From: Lasiosphaeris hirsuta
Taxonomy: Eukaryota; Ascomycota; Sordariomycetes; Sordariales; Lasiosphaeriaceae
DNA length: 64,000 nt
Assembly: GCA_030549175.1 (NCBI GenBank)
Contig: JAUKUA010000005.1
Coordinates: forward strand, 558,001 to 622,000
Reading direction: 5' to 3'
In this document: piece after piece, positions 11,508 through 23,423 of the stretch
How positions within the stretch are numbered: the stretch's first letter is position 1
How the letters are laid out: each line of letters starts with the position of its first letter
Notes under the pieces: model-generated
Databases searched by the model: none
Seen by the model: only the letters and a program-made list of their open reading frames with translations
Told to the model about the DNA's origin: nothing
Position numbers and translations under genes: made by a program

Positions 11508-12848
11508 ATGGAACGGCCATCCTCCCCACCGCCGCGGCGAGCGGCTTCGACACAACCACGATCGCCACCAACGCCCGAAGTGGCCCGCCGTATAGTAAGC
11601 CTTTTCTCTTGTACCCTGCATGGCCACCTTCTGCTATTGCATAGATTCCTAATGTCGACTCGGGTCACAGGAAGAATCCCGCCTACGAGCAAAAGCGATT
11701 CGCGATCGGCGCGAGGCAGAGGAGCGCGCAGCCGGCGTCCCGTCCCAAGCACGAACCACCTCGGGCCTTGTAGCAACCGACGACATCCAGCTGGCTGGAC
11801 CGGCCGGGAGAAAACGACCCTACACATCCATCACGCGCGCCAAGGTGCCCGAGACGAGCCGCGATGCCCGCACGACACCGACGAAAGAGGGCGGTGCTAC
11901 GGCGCCCGGCGACCTGCGGCCGCTCTCGCGAAAGTTTACCAAATATGTCGACTACAACTTTAGTGCCATGACGGATACCAAGGGCGGCTTCCTCAGCACC
12001 GAGGACGATCCCTGGAACAAGAGCATGTCGACCGGGGCACCCAATGGGCAGCCCGGCGCTCCTGACGGCGAGCAGAAGCCAGCGCACATGACGGCTGACG
12101 AGTGGGAGCGACTGCAGCTTCTCCGGAAGTTGCAGCGCAATAAGGCCGGGCCGTTTGAGCCAGGGCTAAGTGTCCTCGCGGATGAGAAGACGAGGAAGAA
12201 GTGCAGGGAGTGTAAAAGCATCGAGATTGACTTCGTCTGGGAAGAAGTCTTTGGCTGCGCCGTCTGCAACAAGTGCAAAGAAAAGTTCCCTGAGAAATAC
12301 AGCTTGCTCACCAAGACGGAGTGCAAGGAGGATTACCTCTTGACAGAACGTGGGTCCTCCGCTCTATATGACAATCAGTAGTTTACTTCCTAACAGTCCT
12401 CATAGCCGAGCTCAAAGACCCAGAACTCCTGCCCCATCTCTCGAAGCCGAACCCGCACAAGTCACATTGGCATGACATGATGCTCTTTCTACGATACCAG
12501 GTTGAGGACTATGCGTTCACGGAGAAATGGGGGTCCGCCGAAGCACTCGATACTGAGTTCGAGAAGCGTGAGTCCGACAAGAAGAGACGGAAGGAGGCCA
12601 AGTTTAAGGAGAAGCTCCTGGATTTGAAGCGCAAGACGAGGACGGATGCATTCCGGCGGAATACTGGGAAGCTTGGTGGTGGAACTACGGAGGAAGGAGG
12701 GAAAACCAAGGCTGCCAAGTTCGGCGACAATATTGCTAGAAACGAAAAGCATGTTCATGAATGGGGTCGGACGGTGGAAAACGAAGAGGGCATGACGGTC
12801 AAGACATGTCTGAGCTGTGGGATGGAGGTGGAGGAGCTCGAGTTTTAA
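11508..12848 (+). CDS. Rad14/XPA nucleotide excision repair protein
   Basis: Three exons (11508-11594, 11671-12349, 12406-12848) encode 402 aa. The zinc finger is C-X2-C-X17-C-X2-C at residues 207-231 (CREC...CNKC), exactly the XPA spacing. It is followed by the DNA-binding stretch with KTECKEDYLLTEPELKD and NPHKSHWHDMMLFLRYQVE. The N-terminus has the basic RLRAKAIRDRREAEER helix found in the family; the C-terminus is Lys/Glu-rich and ends with another CxxC-type pair. Known role: XPA/Rad14 verifies DNA damage and organises the incision complex in the nucleus. Intron 2 has a weak GTGGGT donor; the splice is supported by family sequence across the junction. Confidence 0.95.
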
Positions 12849-13836
12849 GTTTCTGGCAATGCTTATTTTATGCATATAATTACCTTGGGTGCCTCGGTGT
12901 CTGGGCAAGATCACCTTATGAATAGCTCATGTGGTAAGCAGACACGCCATGAGGATGGCCAGGAAGGGCTGGTTACCGGCTTGTAGATCCCAGGCGGTGC
13001 GAGGCATGGAGCGATGGCAGTGCGGGGACAAGTCGTCAATGGCCTATGCAACGTCCCGCTTGGCCAGCCGTTGTGGGTAGAGAAAGAAGAAACAATATCA
13101 TAGTTAAAACAGCAGAAGAAGAAAGAATAGGCGATATGCCTTGCAGCAGCCACGCAGGCTGCATGGCAAGCTTGCGGTGTGCGGGTAGAGGCAGACGAGG
13201 ATGGGATTTGTCGAGATTTCCATGGTGGCATTGGATCTGATGATGCGCAGTGGATTGTGTGGGCTTGGAGTCGGAGACGCGGTCTGGCCGTCTCTGGTCA
13301 CTGCCTGGTGTCAGATTTCGCGCCTGCCAGCCCCAGCCCCTGAGAAGTAAAAATGGGTGGATGGGTCGCGCTAGAGCCACCAACCAGTTGATGCCTTGCA
13401 GCCTCACGCTAAATGGCGGCTTGTGATTCGCAGAGAGAGGACAGCTCCCAGCAGTTGTCCCCCGTCCATCCGCCTGTGTGGCCCGTCATTTTGGCCAGCA
13501 TCGCCAAACCCGGCCTGCAGTTGCCGCCCTGCTGCCGTCTCGCCCAGTTTTGCAGTGACGAGACCAAAAAAAAATCAGATCTATCGCCGCGACCAACAGC
13601 CTAAGGCTCAATTCATGCGCCCTGTCTCATCAAAGAAGCCGCTTCGCTCTTGTTCACTTTTTGTACTCACCACCCCCTTTTGCACATAGCATTCTTTTCG
13701 CTTCGTCGAGCTGCGGAATCCACCACGATCTTCCTGTCGCTCCCCATCGTCATCGCTTTCCCATCGCCTCTCGGCGCGTCCATGGCCAGGCTGAGTCTCT
13801 GCCAGTCACTCACCACCTGAGCTGACACACATCGCC
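12849..13836. other. Intergenic region between RAD14 and striatin
   Basis: About 1 kb. The right half (pyrimidine-rich stretches around 13600-13700) is the likely promoter and 5' leader of the striatin gene. Short ORFs here have no recognisable domain. Confidence 0.4.
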
Positions 13837-16525
13837 ATGGGCACAAACGGAGGGAATGGGATCGGCGGTCCCGGGCACGAGATGGGCGGGGCCATGGGAC
13901 CCGGCGCCAATCAGCCGCCGGCCACCGAGTACACCCTTCAAGGTCAGTGCCGTCGGGCAAGGCCGAGACGGGGATGGGAACCATTGTTTACTGACCGTAT
14001 CTCGATGCAGGTGTTATGCGCTTCCTCCAGACCGAATGGCACCGCCACGAGCGCGACCGCAACGCGTGGGAGATCGATAAGCAGGAGATGAAGAGCAGGA
14101 TAGCGAACCTTGAGGGTCAGGCCAGGAGAGCCGACGCAACACAGAAGGCCCTGAAGAAATATGTTACGATACTGGAGAAAAAAGTCAAGGACCAATCTGC
14201 CCTGCTGAAGTCCGGCAAGCCTCTCGATGCCGAGGCTGAAAAGCCCAAGCCCGACCGCGCTGCTTTGCTCCAGGAGAAGCTTCGCCGTGAGCCTCCCTCC
14301 CCCATCCCCACGGCGCAGCATCCACGATTCTGCATCCGATGACGTGACCTAAGCTAACTAAGAGACCAGCATCGTCAGAGAAGCCCGCTACCACCCACGA
14401 GGCCGAGCGGCTCGACACAGGACCTTCCGACGACGAGTCCGCTCGCAACGAGCTCAAGACCTTCCTCGACCAATGCCAAGCAGAGTTTACATATCTAATG
14501 ATAACACCCGCGAACCCCATCCCCCCTAGAGAGTCACCGCCTCTCCCCATGATTGAAGATCTTCGGGAAGGGGATGCATTTGGACAGCAAGCCATGGACC
14601 AATCCTTCCAACAAGCCATGCGGCCGCAGCAAAACCATGTGCGCGAGATCCTCGGCGCTCAGGCAGCTTCGAATCATCACGCCCCAGCACCCCCTAGCTC
14701 CGCCAGCTTCGCTGCCAAGAGCCTCGACATTCAACCCACGCCGATGGTCCGCACATCCAACACCGAACACCCCCCTTCAAGATATGGCAATGCGGCAGAG
14801 TGGCCTCCGCAGGCCTCTGCGGCCGGCAAACCGGCAGAGGAGCCCAACTCTGATGCGGGTAATCAGCAAAGGCCGCTCCAGAAGCCCGAGGACAGCGGGG
14901 ATGGTGCCGATAAATGCGGGCCAACCGAATCGGATGGCTGGGACTTTAGTGACGGCAGCTTCCCAGATCCCACTGTGCCTATCCAACCTCAGCACATCCC
15001 GACAAATCGGCCAGATACAGACGTGTTTCCTACGGCAGACAATCTCCCCAAATCACCGAACCGCGGTCCCGTTTCGCACAGGAGAAAGAACTCAAGCTCG
15101 ATGGCCCGTAGACGGAGCGCAGAACACGAGTTGTCGCTGAACGCTCAGAGCCAAAAGGCCGAAAACGCAAACTTCAAGCTCAAATTCGGCCTCCGAGGTC
15201 ACCTCGATGCGGTTCGGACGGTTATCTTCTCTGGGGGTGGCAGCCCGGGTGAACCCGAGATCTGCACGGCCGGAGACGACGGGATGATCAAACGATTCCA
15301 TATTCCGGACCGACACCCTGGCCACCCGGGTGCCAATTCCTCCGATCTCGATGTCATCGCTGACTTCACACACCGTGGCCATAATGGGGCTGTTCTCTCC
15401 TTGACGTCCTGGTCGCCGTCGCCCAACTTTTCGACCGGCGGCAGGGCCCAGGGTGACGGCTGGATCTTCTCGGGAGGCCAAGATGCGACTATCCGCGTGT
15501 GGGAACGCGGTAGGGTGGATCCGAAGGCCACTCTGGATGGCCATACCGACGCTGTCTGGGCACTGTGTGTGCTCCCAACTAATCTCGGCGCCGTCTTTGG
15601 CCAGTCCAGCCCCTACGGAACACCCGACCGAATTCTACTTGTGTCGGGAGCCGCCGATGGCCGCGTCAAGGTGTGGGCGGTCAGTGCCCCCCCTCAGCTC
15701 ACCTCCCCGCAGCCGGGACCAGGACGCCGCGGGCCAGCTGGACGTGTTAGAGGCAACTCGATGAGCTCGGGATCCGCGTTCCCCAGCTCCCCACAACCCA
15801 CAACCGCGTCCAACTCTCCGTTCCACCACTCGCTTGTACATACCATCTCTCGCACGAACTCAAAGGCCAGTCCGACATGCATTACACCGCTCAGCTCCAA
15901 TGGTGAGACCTTTGTGGTCAGTTACTCCGATGCTGCCATCATCGTCTACGATACGCGCACCGGTGAGGAGATCGGGACTATGGCGAGCCTCGAAACATAC
16001 GATGGCACTATGGCTACCAGTGTGAATGCGGTTGTGGCTACGACAGTTGGCCTTGACCAACCACAGGGTCTAAACGAAGAGGACAGCGTCGGCGGAGGTG
16101 GCCCGACGGGCGGCGGACGTGCTATGGCCGGTTCCGGCGTTGAAGGCGTCATCATCTCAGGCCACGAGGACCGTTTTGTGAGGTTTTTCGATGCAAACAG
16201 CGGTAAGCCTCTTGTCTCGCCATCATGCCTCGTCTCGCAGGGCACTCTAGCTGACCCCTCGTTAGGACAATGCACCTACAACATGGTCGCTCACACCGCC
16301 TCCATCTCAAGCCTATCTCTCAGCCCCGACGGCCGTGAGCTGGTCAGCGCGGGCCACGACGCTTCCCTGCGGTTCTGGTCCCTGGAGAAACGGTCGTGCA
16401 CCCAAGAAATCACCAGCCATCGCGTTATGCGTGGCGAGGGTGTCTGCGCCGTGGTGTGGAGCCAGGACGGCCGGTGGGTTGTTAGTGGCGGCGGAGACGG
16501 ATTAGTCAAAGTGTTTGCGCGATAG
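13837..16525 (+). CDS. pro11: Striatin, STRIPAK scaffold with WD40 repeats
   Basis: Four exons (13837-13942, 14011-14286, 14370-16202, 16266-16525) encode 824 aa. The N-terminal region has the striatin block [20 protein letters not shown] and a coiled coil (about 36-95, through [12 protein letters not shown]). A Ser/Pro-rich linker leads to WD40 repeats from about residue 400 to the end ([33 protein letters not shown], with GxxDxxxxxW pairs). In Sordaria and Neurospora this protein (PRO11 and relatives) scaffolds PP2A and kinases, and is needed for hyphal fusion and fruiting. The 63-nt third intron is in frame; reading through it would insert extra residues between NSG and QCTYNM, which family sequence argues against. 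Confidence 0.93.
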
Positions 16526-18823
16526 TCGATTCAAACACCCCGCCGCTCGCGCACAAAGCCTACGCAAATTTTGACGAAACCTACAGCTATTAGCAAGCAA
16601 CGATAGAGAATGAAGAGGAAGATGAGGGATGATGCTAGGGAAAGCCGGTCGCCGCAGGAGGAACGGAAAGGTTGGGGGTCGCATTGTGTTACCGGGAATG
16701 TTATTGCGAGAAATTGAGCGGGTAGGTTACGGGGTAGGGAGGGCCTGGATCGCTATCTATACGGACCGATACCGAGACGCTGTGACCGGTGTGGCAAAGA
16801 GGCGGCGAAGCGCTGCCGTTTTGACGCGGGAGGGGCCCACCGCCACACCCTCGACTGAGAACCAAGCGGAGCCGCTCCGACCGTGTAATGGAATGTATGA
16901 TTGGCCGGGCATTGTGCATAGGTCGTTCTGGGGTTTACTGGGTTGTCCCTTTTTTTTTTTTTTCTTACCTCGACAATCTCACTGGACGGGCAGCCTAGCC
17001 CACAGTCGACACCGTCTGGCCATGGTTGGTTTTGGTGTGGTTTATACCCCTGGTCCGCCTGTTAGATACCATTATAGTAGCCTCACCTTTTATCAACTTG
17101 GCAGCGATTTTGTTTCCCAGCAGCGTATATAACAATTCCAGTTTGACCAAATGTTATCATATGGATGCCTGGGACCAGTTGAACTCCCTCATGGTCCTCA
17201 TGGTACCAGTAAAAGGCCATGTTCAAGTTATATTAAGATATTTTCCACAAGTAGGTACGCAAGTACAGGACAGTGCTAATGAAATCCAAGGCCGTGTTCT
17301 CAAATCTTCGACGTGACCAGTCCATTGAGCTCCAGGACAGACAGTCCAAACGTTGACAGGATTACAGGTCCTAGAGTTGCTGTCGGCACCAGTTACATAG
17401 CATACCTCTGGATTTCTAATCAAGGCACCCTCCTGTTCAACTACTGGACCTCAAAAGCGTCAGCGGGGATAGTAAGCATTCTCTTGTCTTTTCTCAGTAA
17501 GCAGCCATGTTCGTGCGCCCATGCCATCCAGGAACGGAAATCTGTAACCACATACTGACTTTGAGACGCTTTATTACAGTTGAAATTGGCAGAATCATAT
17601 TCCTGCCTCTCATATCACGATTCAACGCGATCTGTCGAAATACAAGATATCTCAACATTCATCAGTATTATGAGCAATTGCGTCTCGACTCTATTCAAGT
17701 TCCTCTTCGAATCAAAGACACGAAAGCATGTGTAACTCAACGCCTGCTAGCAACCGAAACTCCAAGGTCGCAGTGAACCGCAAACACATACATATATAGG
17801 TACGGGCCCAAATGAATGGCCTTGGGAGACGGGTACTTATCAGGTGCCTTGTATTGTCCCGCTTTGCCGGTGAGCCGTCCGTCCATTACCACAAGCGGGT
17901 TCGGGATGCGACTCGATAGGCCGGCACAATTGCCGCAGACGGACACTTGGTCAGGGCCACATCATATGGGCCTGGCAAATCAGGAGCCCTCGGAGCCGTG
18001 AGCATAGACAGGACGATTGCCAGTGTCCTCGTGGTGAATCTGACGACGAGCAGCCAAGTCTGGGGGTCCCAGGGATATACTCGGGGGATATATATATGAG
18101 GGGATATGGCTAAACTGCCGACGCCACACAACGGGACTTGCAATAAGCTCTCTGCCGCTTCTCATTTGCCAATGCAGCGCTCCAAATCTACCACCGCAAT
18201 TTATAGTGCTTGTCCAGGTGCCCAGCTCCCCATGAGTCTATCTGCTGCTTCCATGACGAGACACAGGCTAGAACGACCAGAAGGGAAGCTGCCGCCGTAT
18301 TGGGAGCCGCCCGACGAGGGGACGCGGCGGGTTTGGCGTTTCGATTCGCCCGGAGCCAGGCATGGCGATACCTCGGTTCCCCTTCCGTGCCTATCTCTAT
18401 ATCATCGGCCGCAGACAGGTCACACAAGGTGAAACCGCAGGCGGCGCTGCGAGATTGCTGTGGTGAGATGGAGATTGCCATGACTTGGACCTGGAAGATC
18501 TGGGCCCTCGGCGCCGCGTCCTCGTCCTCGCCCTGCATGAGATGCGGATGAGATATGCGGAAGAGCTCGAACGGGGATGCCACACCTCTGCTGCCGTCGT
18601 GCTTTGGAGACCGGGAATCGCCATTGCCAGCAGCAGTATTAGCCATGAGCCGGGTAGCGGAGGCAGTAGATAAGCAGCGACGCGGCCCCACGACGGCATC
18701 TCTGCTTCCTGCCCCCTCCGCTTCCTGGTTTTCCTCATTCTGCCAAGCCCCCTGTTTTATCTCTGACCCTGCTGAGGTGAACTGGTAGTATCTGGAGCGA
18801 AACTGTCACCAAAAATCGGCACG
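16526..18823. other. Intergenic region between striatin and the pepsin-like protease
   Basis: About 2.3 kb without a supportable gene. A run of about 14 T lies near 16950-16963. 17040-17760 is AT-richer than the flanks. The last few hundred bases form the promoter and leader of the protease gene. Open frames at 18100-18740 overlap on both strands and look fortuitous. Confidence 0.4.
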
Positions 18824-20156
18824 ATGGTGACTATTACCGGCCTCGTCCTCGCGGGCGCCCTTTCGGCCGCCGGCCTTGCCTCCGCGCTCCCGCCCAAGGT
18901 CGGCACGACCGTTGTCAACCCCAACCTCGGCCCCGGCAAGGTGTCACTGAAGCAATTGCGGAACCCCAACTACCGCTTCAGCGGCCCTGTGTCCATCTAC
19001 AAGACGTACCTAAAGTACGGCGTGGCCATCCCCGACGAGCTCGCCAAGACAGTCGCTAGCATCCTTGGGGAGGCTGAGGTGAAGCGCCGGGGTACCGGAA
19101 GCGCCGCCGCCATCCCCATTGACACTGATGACACAGCGTACATTACGCCGGTCACCATCGGCACGCCGCCGCAGACGCTCAACCTCGACTTTGACACGGG
19201 CTCGTCCGACTTCTGGGTCTTCTCGAGCCACCTCCCGACATCGCAGGTGCGTGGCCAGACAGTGTACGCGCCGGGCAAGAGCACCTCGTCGTCGCTGTTG
19301 ACGGGCCACAGCTGGAGCATTTCGTACGGCGACGGCTCGTCGTCGAGAGGCAATGTTTACACCGACAACGTCACGGTCGGCGGTCTGACGGTGATCAGCC
19401 AGGCGGTCGAGACGGCCCAGCAAGTCTCATCGAGTTTCACGAGCGAGACCCAGATGGATGGGCTCGTGGGTCTTGGTTTTGGCACGCTGAATACGGTGAC
19501 GCCCAAGCGGCAGCTGACCTTCTTCGAAAATGCCAAGTTGAGCCTTGAGTCGCCGGTTTTCACAGCCGATTTGAAGTGGCATGCCTGTATGTGAAGCCAC
19601 GAGCACTGTTTGTTGGAGATGAGTTCAGACTGACGTGAGGGTGTGATCCGCAGCGGGCACCTACGACTTCGGCTACGTCGACCCGGCCAAGCACACAGGC
19701 AACATCACATACGTACCTGTAAACACCGACCCAGGCTACTGGCTGTGGACATCGACGGGCTACTCCGTCGGGTCGGGACCTTGGGTTTCGCAAAACATCA
19801 GCAACATCGCCGACACAGGAACCACGCTTCTCTACCTCCCCAACGCCATCGTGACCGAGTACTACAAGCAGATCCCGGGGTCGAGCAACAGCCGGATCTA
19901 TGGCGGCTACGTGTTCCCGTGCTCGACGACGGTGCCGTCCTTCACGTTCGGCGTGGGCAGCGCCAAGATCACCATCCCGGGCAAGTTCATCGACTATGGG
20001 AAGGTGACGTCGGGCTCGTCGAGCTGTTTCGGCGGCATCCAGAGCAGCTCGAGGTTGGGCATCAACATCTTTGGCGATGTGGCCCTCAAGGCAGCTTTTG
20101 TCGTCTTCGACGGCCACGACAAGCCCACCATCGGCTGGGCTGACAAGACGCTGTAA
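18824..20156 (+). CDS. Secreted pepsin-like aspartic protease (family A1)
   Basis: Two exons (18824-19586, 19654-20156) encode 421 aa. A signal peptide (about 1-20, ending ASA) is followed by a propeptide ending near Lys-Arg-Arg (87-89), a typical kexin-type cleavage site. The mature enzyme has both catalytic motifs, DTGSS (Asp124) and DTGTT (Asp308), the flap region YGDGSSSRGNVY, and the closing block GDVALKAAFVVFDG-D-PTIGWADK. This matches aspergillopepsin/penicillopepsin in order and length. Such enzymes digest proteins outside the cell at acid pH. The 67-nt intron splits a Ser codon (T|CG) before GTYDFGYVD. Confidence 0.94.
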
Positions 20157-23100
20157 ACGACCATATGAGGGATGGCGGTGTCTTTTGAGCCGGGCGGTGG
20201 CCCAGTCCGCAAGGGGCAGGAGAATGTAGCCGTTAGAGCTAGGGGAGCAGCGTGCATCACACTAGCATACATCAGGGGAGGGTACCACCCTAAGGGCAGA
20301 TTGCTGGTAGCTTTGTACGTACCGCAGCTGCACAGCAGACGGCATAGACGGATAAGTCGGGATGGGGGATGGGGAGGTGGGACCAATGGTACCGTCGTTT
20401 TGTTTCCGACATCTGTAATGTATTGAAGTCCACTGGCCCGTTGCCTAGTCGTTGGTCGTCTTCCCTCTTTTACCTCCGCACGACCCGATGTGACCAGCCC
20501 CGTCGACCAAGATAGGAAGCACGCCCTACTGCGCTTAACAGACCGCCGAAGTCTCCAGGTTATGTGTAGGGCACTAGGTGAATGTCGCAGCAAGCCGGTA
20601 TAAAACGCAATAGGGCCCAACATGAGGGCGAGTGGGTACGGACCTGTAGGCTTCCGTAGGGCAGGGTAAGACATCCAAACGTTTTCCCGTCCACCCCATT
20701 CCCGGGACTGGTTCTGGCTCTGGAACAACTTATGGCTGCAGATCATCATATGGTCTCCTCAGGTATGTATCTGGTGTATCCCGTGGTATACTCTTGCTCA
20801 GAACTTTATCCCGAGCACGCGGGGGGAAGGGAGACCGCAGGAGCGGAAATAGCAATAGGGGACAATAGGGCTACGCAGGCCATAACGGTACTACCCTAGA
20901 AAACTAGTAGGTATGTGCTACAGGCACCCAGATACAGATTACTGTTTCCTTGACATTCTCGGATTAGTTAGCTTGGCATCCTTATGTCAAGATCAAGAAT
21001 GAAACGTTGAGAAGCATGTAGGGATTTGATTGGCTGACGCACCGTGGCAATGTATTGATGGGATCAGTACCTCACCTGATATTGGATTGCATTATGCACA
21101 GGAGAATTCGCAAACGGGACTAGGAGGCGAGTCGCGTGCAGCCCCAAATTTCCGCCGACCAGTGGATCGTAAGTTCTTGTTATATCCCTGAGGCAATGGA
21201 GATAAGGAGGTGGCGAGAATAAGGGATGCTTTGCCTCCGAACATTCGACGAACGCTTCCCCGCAGCCCAGCGGTGCGGTTCCGTTTCAGCGGTTCAGACG
21301 ACACACACGGGGCTAAGATGGGCCAAGAAGGCCAAGACGATCAAGACTACGTCGTGGCGCACCCAAGCTTTCCTGGTGTAGTATAGCTTCCATGATCGCG
21401 ACAACTGCCATGGCTTGGCGACGCCGTCCTTGCGACGACAATGTCGACAATGTTCCTGGGGATATTTGGCGAGAGCAGCACGGTTCGAGAGGGAGCCAGT
21501 GCTAATCCCAGATGGTCCAGAATCGATGCCCCCTTCTCCCCGCCGCGCTATCAGTCATGCTGGGGTATCAGGATTGAGGTTAGGGTGCATTAGGATCCCG
21601 AGAAGGAGTGGACATGATGCGCTGACATGATGCGCTGAGGAATCGGAACAGAGGGTTAGGTGGCTAGCAGAGTCGCGGGCGGCAGCGGGAACGGGTGATT
21701 ACTGCAAGGAGAGTGCCATTGGGGATCCTTGGTGCTCAATGCCAGTAGCCAAGGTCCAGACACGATCCGTGTCCAGAAACGCAGTCGCAAAAGTCGCAAA
21801 GTCACAATCGAAGTCGAGATGGATGTAACGAGCAGAACGGGCGACCGAAGGGCAACGACAACAGGTGTTTCCAAATCATTTGCTCCCAGAGGCCAAGAGG
21901 CCAGGCCGGCGGGGTGGCGATTCCGAACAGAATGATCGCAGGCGGTGGTGCCGAAGTCCGAGTAGCGGATTGCCGGCGCTGGCTGTCAACTCTGGACCTG
22001 TCTGTTTGGGGATGATGCCTGCGGTTGGCGACGGGATCCATTGGCTTTGGGAGAAAGGCGGTTGCTGAAAGGCCCGAATTTGGGGGAATCAGCGCAAAAC
22101 TTTTCGACCTTCCACATTCGTCGGCCACAGGGTCCTCGGTCAATGCTAGAATAAGGCCCGGGCCTGCCCTGGCCCATGGAAGTCACTTTGGTTTTCTTGC
22201 CTCGTGCTTGCCTCCCCAAAAGTGGCCTATGCATCGGAGCTGCACGTCACACCATGCCAATCGAGGGACGCAGTGTGGAGTGGTGCGAGTGGTGTGGTGT
22301 GCAGGGCACTGCAGCATGCTGCCGAGCTGGTGTGGCTGCCAAGGATACCCAGGTATGATGTCATGCAGCAATTGCGACAAAATACCAGAGTTAGGTAGTT
22401 GACCAAATTGCTGCAGCACTGTCGATCTATGTTCCTTTGGGATTCTGTTCCCACTCTGAAGGCACTCTGCCCACTCTCGCAGGCTCGCATCTGGCCCCCC
22501 TCGGCCGCTCGACTGCGAGCCCCAACGGCTGTCGCATAAGGACTGCTTAGCTCGTGGGGCCAATCCCCTAGATGTAATTCCAAAGCCACTGGCGTGTCCT
22601 TGCCGTCCTGGATGGAAGCTCCCCACCTCTCCCTTCCTCTCCCCTGCCACAGAGCGGGCCACGCCGAACATACCAGAGAAGGAAGGAGGTCAAGACAAGC
22701 TCCCGAGTTGTGAGCAAGCCCGCTCTAGTGTTTGCTCTAGTGTGTTCGGGCTAGTGCTCTACGTCCTGCGTCCTGCGTGCAAACGTGCCTAAGCCGGTTT
22801 CACCAACCCCAACTCCATCACCCACGCCCCTATCGCGCACGCATGCTGGATTCGGGCTCTGCGTCCGGGCTGTGGTCCCGTTGTGGGCTCGTAGAGGGCT
22901 CCCGGTATTCGTATCGCCCCCGTGTCCCCTCGCGCATCCTCGCGCATCCTCGCGCACACGCGCCCCAACACCTTCCCCGACAACCCTCTCGGCTAAGTAT
23001 CTGACATGTAGGGGCCTGTTTCCTCGCCATCTCCTGTTCGGCCCAAGCCCGACCTCGGTCGCGCGCATGGCAAAACGGTAGACCTGGTGGGGGAAGGAGG

Positions 23101-23423
23101 GGCCGTAGGTCTCCGCGTCTCCAGCATTTGCTATCGCACGTCCATGTGTGGCCCATGTAACCTTGCTCCCAGTTGTTTCCCAGTCGTTTCCCAGCCGTCC
23201 ATAGCAGTGTCCCATCAGGCCTTCGATTTATTTATAAAAGATCAACAGGTGCATCCCTCGTGGGTCTCGTCCCTTCTCTCTCCCTCGTCTTGTGTCTCAC
23301 CGTGCGCACCCAACCCATAGTGTGGAGTCCCGCATACTGCAGTCTCTTCTGCATTCCCATCAGCCAGACCAGACCCAGATCAGAACCCACCCGTTTCCGC
23401 CTTTTGGGGGAATCATCATCACC
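20157..23423. other. Long intergenic region upstream of the peptide transporter
   Basis: About 3.3 kb with no supportable gene; the long minus-strand frame at 19994-20749 is antisense to the protease. Short direct repeats occur: two abutting 13-bp units at 21612-21637, near-identical CTCTAGTG-type repeats around 22722-22779, and a 10-bp unit repeated almost three times at 22929-22957. They may be regulatory sites for the transporter gene; this is inference. Confidence 0.45.

Noticed and set aside
14553..15140. 195-aa plus-strand ORF
   Set aside because: It is a shifted frame over striatin exon 3, where the WD40 frame is clearly the coding one.
19994..20749. 251-aa minus-strand ORF
   Set aside because: Half is antisense to the pepsin-like protease and the rest has no recognisable domain.
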